Positions 56,791-64,000 of a DNA stretch of 64,000 nucleotides are shown piece after piece (positions within the stretch are counted from its first letter, which is position 1; each line of letters starts with the position of its first letter). The DNA comes from Microstegium vimineum (Eukaryota; Streptophyta; Magnoliopsida; Poales; Poaceae). Both the position numbers and the translations under genes were made by a program. The stretch is taken from assembly GCA_022036555.1 (NCBI GenBank), contig CM039135.1, positions 43,951,312 to 44,015,311 on the forward strand. The letters run 5' to 3'. Below the pieces are notes generated by a model. That model worked only from the letters and a program-made list of their open reading frames with translations. It was not told where the DNA came from and made no database searches.

Positions 56791-57214
56791 GAAATAGTGT
56801 AGCAGCAGGACAAATGGTTCCGCATTGTGCATTTGCCTAGTAAATAACAATAACATCACAAGCGCTACAGTGAATCTAGCCATTTCATCTGGCTTGGGGT
56901 AAACAGTCAGCTACATTCGTGCGTACTTTGGAGATCAAATCGTGCAAATCAATGCCAGTTGCCAGCAGCAACACAGGATAACATGACACAACTTGACGTG
57001 ATTCTAAACTTGTTACGGGCATAAACATAAACATGAGATTCATAACCATTATAGAAGTTTAGTCACATGAACTAGGTGGTACAGCAAAAACTTTGAATTC
57101 TTACATGATTTCTTTCTAGCACAGTTGGTCTCTCTGGAGCAAAACTCTCAAAACTAGATCTGACAAGGAGCACACGATCGCAAGGAGTACAAGATAAATT
57201 TAACAGGACATGAC

Positions 57215-59426
57215 TTAGGTCATCCTCTGGGCAGCTTCCTTGGCGAGCAACTTTTCCCTGGCCTTGGTTTTCGCCTGTGATTTGGAGCCCATCACACCAC
57301 CACCCCACTTCTTCCTAACCTCGTCAAACTTGTCGTTGAAGTTCGCCTAGGAGTGAATCAAGTTTCAGTCAGTACACAGGTCAATAGCACACATATTGGA
57401 TGCTGAGGAAAAGTGCAAATTATATAGATTATTTATAACACCAACCTTAATAGCCTCCAGGATCTTGCTGAACTCAAGCTTGTCCTCATTCTTGACTGTG
57501 GTCAGGCAAAGAACAGATGCGGTCTTCTTGTGAACAATCTACATGAAGATGTTTATTAGGATACAGTTTTGACATGCCCATCAACACTTATAACAAGCAA
57601 GATAAAGTTGGATGGGTTAATACCGATCCAAGGCGTGCTTTTCCCTTGACAATGCAGTATGGAACCTCCATTTTCCTGCAAAGGGCTGGGAGCCACACGA
57701 CCAGCTCAATCGGATCAACATCATGAGCTATGACAACCAGCTGGGCCTTGCTCTGCAGAAAGAACAAATATTTAAAGAAAATACAAAGATTCATGGCCAG
57801 AGGCACCACTCTGCTTATCAATCAATCACTAATCACTAAGACAAGGAAAAAACTTGGCACACACACCTGCTCGATGAGGTAAGTCACATGGTTAAGGCCA
57901 TACTTCACAACAATTGGTTTCTTTGCCTCGACAGTTTTCCCCTCAGTTTCAGCCTGGGCCCTATTCAAAAGCCTCTCCTTCTTGGCAGCTTTGTCCTCAG
58001 GGCGGTACTTAAGAAGCATCTTAAACAAGTTTGTTGCTGAAAAGCAAAATCATGCAGAAGACAAGTTAAAACAAAAGAAAAATGAATTAAAAGTACCATG
58101 TAGCTTGAAATTTTAATTCTGGCCAAGAGATGACAACCAAAGGCCTATCATATTTGAAAACCAAAGCATATATTTCTGATACTATTATCAAGCATATTGC
58201 CAAGAAGTGAGCATGTATTAGTACAAACTGCACGGGGCAAGTGAGCATACATAATTTGAAGCAAGATTAATTTGTGGGTGAATATAATGTTACAAGGAGT
58301 CACCAACATGTCAGTGGACTACAAACTGGTCCCAGCTTTTTTTCAGCTTGTTATCTCTCACAGAACACTATTCAATCAGCCAGCTTTTCTACCAGCCGAA
58401 GTTCCAAGTTGCATGCACAACAGATTTCAGTACTTAAATATTTTCTAAGCCTACAAGAATTTAATGTACTGTGGTCAGCACCTTAAATATCTTCAGTGGT
58501 AAAATAAAATAGTAATAAACCTGTCTACTTAGACAATTTCAATTTGATCATTTAAATAATAGAAAAGCTATTTCCAATGCTACACAAAATAATTAAGCAC
58601 TGTTAAAACCTGATATAGAGATCCAATGTAGCCTATTCTCCATCAACTTCATATTCATTTTATGATATAAATACTCATCCCAACTAAACGCTCGATGCAC
58701 CAATCCAATAAATTACCTAGCAAATTGCAAGCTTAAACTAACCAAACAATTCCGAGTCAGCAGCCCAAACATTGGCAGTGCTACTCAACGGTTGATGCTA
58801 TAAACATCTCGACAAGGTAGACTGATAAACCTTCTTCAAGCCTTGCCTCTATACTGCGTTGCGTTCATCCCAACTATAGCAATGGACGGAACGAGGATCG
58901 TACCAAGGTTCTTGTCGAGGGTACGTGTGAACTGGTTGAGCGCCGGGGCACCTTGAGACGCTGCTTGAGGATGCGGCGCTGGCGCTGGATGCGCACAACC
59001 TTGGGCCACTTGACGAAGCGGTGGAGGTCCTTCTTGGGCGGAAGCGCGCCGCCGATCCCGAACTGCTTCGGCCTCTTCTCGAACAGCGGGTTCGTCACCA
59101 CCTGTGCCGACCAAACGCACAAACAAATCAAACCAAGCACGAAATAACAAGCCAACAAACAACAACAACAAGCACGGTAGATGGACGGATCAGGGGCATA
59201 CCGTCTTCTTCTTGGCGGGACCGGCGCCCTACCGCCTCTCTTCGGGGCCTGCAAGATTAGACGATTAGCTAGATCATCAAACAGTAGTAAAACCTAAGAC
59301 TCGTCGTTCAAGATCCATGGCAGAAAAGCTTAAAAGTTTCGAGAGATCCCATGGAATCCCATTGGCGAACACAGCGAGGAGGCAGAACAGGTGAGAACAA
59401 GCAAGAGAGAGAGAGGCGCGTACCAT
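57215..59426 (-). CDS. RPL7A: 60S ribosomal protein eL8 (L7a), with two single-base frameshifts
   Basis: Seven coding exons on the minus strand: 59426-59424 (ATG only), 59248-59202, 59101-58904, 58036-57867, 57752-57624, 57538-57446 and 57346-57215. The product matches eL8 throughout: PKRGGRAPVP, NPLFEKRPKQFGIGGALPP, KWPKVVRIQRQRRILKQRLK, the kink-turn-binding core QLVVIAHDVDPIELVVWLPA, and the basic end SQAKTKAREKLLAKEAAQRM. Exon 2 is 47 nt where 48 are needed (missing base near 59214-59219). Exon 3 is 198 nt where 199 are needed (a run of four G at 58945-58948 where five fit). As written the frame stops early. Exons 4-7 are perfect. It is either a recent pseudogene or carries sequence errors. 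Confidence 0.9.
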
Positions 59427-59530
59427 TTTGCCGGCGGCTGCTTCGGGCGAGCGAGCGAGCGGGGCGACGGCGGGGAGGAAGAGGCTGGGCGAGTGGTGGC
59501 GGCGACGCGAGCTTTGAAGCCGGGCGGCGG

Positions 59531-59716
59531 TTTTATAGGAGCGTCATCCGGGCCACGTGGTCGCATCTGGGACGTCGGATCGGGCGTGATGGAGGCTTGA
59601 TGGGCTCTTACCCGTCCGTCGAGCGGATTAGGGTTCTGGCGGTCACGTCTGGGCCAAACGGCCCAGTTAGCGGTCGTATTAGACAGGCCGGGCCGGAAGT
59701 GTTACTGGACTGGGCT
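59531..59716 (-). promoter_or_regulatory. eL8 promoter with TATA box, telo box and site II elements
   Basis: On the minus strand a TATA-like CCTATAAAA lies at 59531-59540, about 105 bp before the ATG. Upstream are a telo box AACCCTAA (59628-59635) and four TGGGCC/T site II elements in either orientation (59601-59606, 59650-59655, 59660-59665, 59711-59716). Telo box plus site II is the known signature of plant ribosomal-protein promoters. Confidence 0.7.
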
Positions 59717-60100
59717 GAATAACCAATCGCTCCGCGGAGCACGTGACGTGACACGCCGCCGGCGTCCAAACGGCCGGCCGGCTGGCAGACAGAAGGCACC
59801 TCACTTCCTCCGCCGCTGACGTGGAGGCTAGTGTGAGCTCACCGAGAAGGTGGGCCCGCGCTGTAGCCTGTCTACTTCGGTTGCCATGTGTCCGGTGTCT
59901 TGCGAGCAGGGAGGTCACTCTCCGGGTGGACTCGTACCACCAACCTGCAACCGCTACGCCCCCGTTAATCACTCCGCCCTTGAGTTCTCTGATTTTTCAA
60001 AAACTTCCCCAACTGATGCCAACCTCGAATGGAAGGGATCCCCTTAATTATTGCTGATCAAACCTGCCGGAATCCAATGAGGTAGTATTTGCGTTCAGGC

Positions 60101-60237
60101 CCCTATACATAGCCGCCATTTGCAGTTCAGACGCAGCTCCCCCGTTCAGTCCCAGTTCCCAGACACGGGCAGACGACGCCGCCCGACGACGGCGAGAACG
60201 AACCGCCGCCGCGCCCGCGCCCGCGCCATCGTGTCAG
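60101..60237 (+). promoter_or_regulatory. TATA-like box and first (5' UTR) exon of the TOG gene
   Basis: CCCTATACATAG at 60101-60112 is a plausible TATA box. The GC-rich stretch that follows ends in a clean donor, GTGTCAG/GTAAC (exon end 60237). The next acceptor is at 61466, just before the ATG exon. The leader intron is 1.2 kb and contains a MITE. Confidence 0.5.
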
Positions 60238-60682
60238 GTAACCCCCTTCCTTCCCTTCGCATCCCCTTCAGTTCCCCAATTGCCTCATCGCAATCTCGCG
60301 CTTCGGATGCACGCCGCGGCACCGGCATTTACCGCCACGCGAATGTGGGCTGGTAGTAGTCCCGTTTCAGGTGTTAAAATTCGTTAGTGATTATGGCGGG
60401 CGTCGGAATTGCAATGTTCTGCCGTTGTGGATCTAGGGGTGGTAGTGGAATGGTGTGGGAGGGAGGGCTTGTCTCGCCGCCGTCGACGGGGTCACAGCAA
60501 GCTGTGCTTCCCCTCCCGTAGGAGTTGTGTCGAAATGACGCGTCTCACTTCTCAGCATGCTCTAATGTAGTGGTTCTGGACCATAGGGACTTCAACTTTG
60601 CTCTGATCGGAGTCTGATTGAATCCAATTTTTCACTTGCCCAATCAGTTACTTCTGGATTTATGTGCTGCGTGGTTTGCTTA

Positions 60683-60980
60683 GGGCCTGTTTGGTAGAGC
60701 TGTGCTCCCAGATTCTCCAGCTGTGCTCACTGATTCACTGGTGAAGTGATTCTATGGCTGAAAATGATTCTCTTCGATTGTTTAGCCTAAACTCTCAAAA
60801 TCAGCATGGAGAATCACTTCACAGAATCAGGTGAAGCTACTTTTTTCAGCCTCTTAGTTCATTTCAGAGAATCACTTCACAGAATCAGCAGAGAATCACT
60901 TCTCGCTGGAAAATACGTTTGGCAGCCAGGAAGTGATTCTGCCTGAGAATCAGCTCCGTGGAGCGCTGCCAAACGACCCC
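60683..60980. mobile_element. Tourist-type MITE in the TOG gene leader intron
   Basis: 298 bp, TIRs GGGCCTGTTTGG and CCAAACGACCCC, TTA duplication (60680-60682, 60981-60983). The interior carries repeats of GAGAATCACTTC in both orientations. Confidence 0.85.
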
Positions 60981-61482
60981 TTAGGTTCTACATTTCTACC
61001 TGTGTCGTGTTGTTGATAAGTTGCCGAACATTTGTGGCTGTCGCTTGAGTGGATGGTCAGTCAATATAAGTCGTCCTGGCCTAAGCCTTGGGGAGACCCA
61101 ATACTACTTGTGGAATTTTGTGTAGGGGAGAGCTCACAGGTAGTCACACTGTCGTGGATTGGATTATCATTTATCAGATTGTGCTATTGTGACTTTTACT
61201 AGCTGTGGATAATTATTGATCTCATATTCTCATGGAACCATCTGAATTTCAGCTTCCATTAATTATGTTTTTTGTACTGTACTTTTATTGCTTGATCATT
61301 GGAACTTGGACTGGTTGACTACACTCTACGCCATCTATTTGTTATGGAAAATGCTCCAAACAATCACCAGAGATACCAACTATTTTAATATCCACCTGTT
61401 AGGAATGGACTGAAATTTGTTCATTTTGTTCTTAAGTGCCTTTTTTTCTGCCAATAATACATGCAGGTTACAAGGTGTCAAA

Positions 61483-63423
61483 ATGTCAGAAAGAGCTTTG
61501 AAAGATCTCAATATTTCTCAATCAGCAGGCCTGGAGAAAGGAATAGACAATTCTGTGAAATCCTGCAGCACCAAGCCTGTGTTGAATGGCAACAAATGTG
61601 CCAACAAGGAAGAAAAGGCTCTGTCTGCTTGCCAAGACGCCGCAACTAATGGAAGTGAGGCTGTAATTGCAGATGTGGAGTACATTGATTCTGAAAATCT
61701 AGTAGATCTCCCAGATGTCAATGCAGCTCTAAGTGTATGGCACTGGTTTGCATATTCATGATATTTTATTGGACAGATGGATTTCTCTTTGTTTGTTGGT
61801 TCTACTCAGAGGTGAGTTTTATTGTTCCTATTTTTTTTTCAACAGACCTTAGCTAAAAGGTTGGATTCAAAGGACTGGGTCATGACATGTGAAGCTCTCA
61901 ACAATGTTCGTCAGCTGGCAATTTATCACAAGGAACGACTGCAGGAGCTTCTGTAAGTTTTTCCCCAGCATATTTGCAGAAAAAATGTGTTCCCGTTTAG
62001 ACAATCCTTCTGATATGTTCTGGAACCACTTATCCATGCCAGTGGTACAGAATCACATATCTCCTTTATTAATTGTTCAGTACAAACTGTTTGAATTGCA
62101 GGGAGCCTCTAGTTCCTCTTATTGTGAAATCTGTGAAGAATCCAAGAAGTGCTGTATGCAAAACAGCACTAATGACTTGTGCTGACATCTTTAAGGCCTA
62201 TGGTGACTTAATAGTTGACTCAATCGATCCACTGGTGAGTATTCCTATTCATTTAAAATTTCTTCTATTAACTATAAGGTTTCTGAAAACATCCCTTCTT
62301 TTCTGTCAAATACATTCACAGCTAGTACAACTGTTTCTAAAGGCTTCCCAAGATAAACGATTTGTCTGTGAAGCTGCTGAGGCGGCTCTTATATCGATGA
62401 CGAGTTGGATCTCTCCTTTACTAATGTTGCCAAGAATGCAGCCTTACCTCAAGAACAAGAATCCGCGGATTCGAGCAAAAGCATCAGTTTGTTTCAGCAA
62501 GAGTGTACCTCGCCTTGTAAGTGAAATTTTCTTACCTGAAAATTTTGTACAGTTGCAGCTTCTCTAGTCCCAATTATTACTATAAAAGAAACATAAAAGA
62601 GGAATTTTTTTTATTTAATTCAGATTATAGTTTCCTTACCTGATGTACCATGTGATCAATCAAGTAGTTAATATTTTAGTTTCCTTGCATACTAGCCTTC
62701 TCTGTCCAATATATTCCAGATCTTATTAGTTTTTTTAATACGCTGTATATTCTAAACATTGAATCTCCAAAATGATTAAGTGGAGCGGGTGGTAGCCAAA
62801 TAATTAGGTAGTTGACATGTTTGGGGTTTGATGGCTTAGAATATTGTGATGGAAGATGCATAGTTAGCTGTAGGTTGTATGTCTTCATGCCTTAACTCAT
62901 ACTGTGCTGTCATCTTCAATAGCACAACTGTGATTGGAGGTGGAATATATCAATTTTGCGTACTATAGATCTACATGCATTAGTCAATATTTTTGTTGTC
63001 CTCGTGTCTAATTTGAGGTTGTATTTTACTCTTGCTGTATAACAACAATAATGTTTTTCTTTTTTTGTCCAGGATGTGGTGGGAATCAAAGAATATGGTA
63101 TAGAAAAGCTCATCCAGATTGTGGCAACCCAACTTAGTGACCAGCTTCCAGAATCAAGGGAGGCTGCTCGCAACCTGGCACTGGAACTACAAGTATTGTA
63201 CGAGAAGTCTCAGGCCTCAACTTCTAACGAACACGAGGGCGATCCTTCTACTTCACCGGATGCTGAATCATGGGAGGCTTTCTGCCAGTCCAAGCTCTCT
63301 GCGTTAAGCGCACAAGCCATCCTTCGTGTGACCTCTAATACTACAAAAGAGGGTGTGACCTCTGCCACTACGAAAGAGGGTGTCACCTCTGCCCCAAAAG
63401 AAGGTTTGGCTGTGGGTTGCTAA
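61483..63423 (+). CDS. TOG / CLASP_N-type ARM-repeat protein
   Basis: Five coding exons with consensus splice sites: 61483-61734, 61846-61952, 62102-62234, 62322-62516 and 63073-63423. They total 1038 nt, giving 345 residues in an intact frame. Residues 1-80 are low-complexity. From LAKRLDSKDWVMTCEALNNV a TOG/CLASP_N helical array runs to about residue 280, with LVPLIVKSVKNPRSAVCKTA, LLVQLFLKASQDKRFVCEAA and NKNPRIRAKASVCF typical of HEAT/TOG repeats. TOG domains bind tubulin, so a microtubule role is likely, but it is a single-TOG protein and could act otherwise. The tail has three copies of a TTKEGVTSA-like unit. It is divergent from eL8; their starts are about 0.6-0.7 kb apart. Confidence 0.88.
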
Positions 63424-64000
63424 CAGCCTAGCATAAGCCACACAAGGAGCGATTGAGAATTTTCACCCTGTTCACTTTCTTGCTGTACATGCTTTTTGTT
63501 GGTCCTTCGTTACATCCAGTCAGTGAAAAAAAAGTAATCGTCGGTTCAGGAATTCAGTGTGACCACAGTGTTAATATTGGCGTGAGATATATCCATCATA
63601 GTTGACTGTACAATCATTTCGTTCCACTACATGGTATTGATTGGTAAAGTGAATGTAGATTTTCTTCCATGGTTCAGTGTTACAGTATATACTGGTCTCT
63701 TTTCTTTCGCTTCCGGTGCTGGTTCTGTTATTTTGAAGGAAATGACAATTTTTGTGTGCCACAACTTGACATTGATTCTTGTATCTGGTAGAGTAATCAC
63801 CTACAGCATGTCCCTGCGCTTTGCTATCTCTCCGTGTATATGTCAAAGTGAGAACCCTTGGTGTGTGTGTGTGTGTGTTTTTTTTTTTGACAATAAGAAC
63901 ACCTGGTGTTGATTTGACACGAAGATACCTATGGCCAACGGGCTAGGGCAGAGTATGCCACGGCCCTATCTTTTCATAACGAATCTGCAGGAAGACATCC
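63424..64000 (+). other. 3' UTR and downstream sequence of the TOG gene
   Basis: No further gene is supported. Contains a GT microsatellite running into a T run (63860-63889). No unambiguous AATAAA signal was seen; TTTTTGTTGGTCC near 63493 is only a weak candidate region. Confidence 0.4.

Noticed and set aside
58037..58903. Possible intronic snoRNA in the long eL8 intron 3, as in animal RPL7A
   Set aside because: No convincing paired C (RTGATGA) and D (CTGA) boxes with terminal stem were seen on the minus strand.

Overview
This window is plant nuclear DNA, almost certainly from a grass (Poaceae). The evidence is spliced genes with plant GT/AG introns, nested grass-type LTR retrotransposons, several Stowaway and Tourist MITEs, and a Mutator-like element (MULE) of a kind common in grass genomes. 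The exact species cannot be read from the sequence.

Layout. (1) 1-2567: remnant of a zinc-knuckle non-LTR (LINE-like) retrotransposon ORF1 ending in a poly(A) run. (2) 3900-31620: a 27.7-kb nest. Its frame is a Ty3/Gypsy element of the Tat type with two 1259-bp LTRs, dual RNase H, integrase, an antisense extra gene and 3' subterminal repeats. A SIRE/Maximus-type Ty1/Copia element with an env-like ORF (8474-20717, 3' LTR truncated) sits inside it, and a 3968-bp solo LTR (26817-30784) splits its 3' LTR. (3) 31621-37719: gene-free sequence with MITEs. (4) 37729-49676: an 11.9-kb MULE with long TIRs and a 9-bp target duplication. It carries a GRF zinc-finger gene on + and, convergent on -, a MURA-type transposase followed by a plant mobile domain (PMD) gene. 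All three are decayed, and a Copia-like solo LTR interrupts the transposase. (5) 49686-64000: a genic island. An ACT-domain-repeat (ACR) gene lies on + (53122-56234). The ribosomal protein eL8/L7a gene lies on - (59426-57215) and is divergent from a TOG/CLASP_N-type ARM-repeat gene on + (about 60130-63423).

How it fits together. The host genes are at the right end: an amino-acid-sensing type regulatory protein, a 60S ribosomal protein whose promoter has site II and telo-box elements, and a probable microtubule-binding TOG protein. The ACR and TOG genes have intact spliced frames. The eL8 copy has two single-base deletions and is either a young pseudogene or mis-sequenced. Everything left of about 49.7 kb is mobile DNA with nonsense changes and frameshifts. 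The most unusual object is the three-gene MULE, with its PMD and GRF cargo, foldback termini and a central hairpin that shares the TIR core motif.
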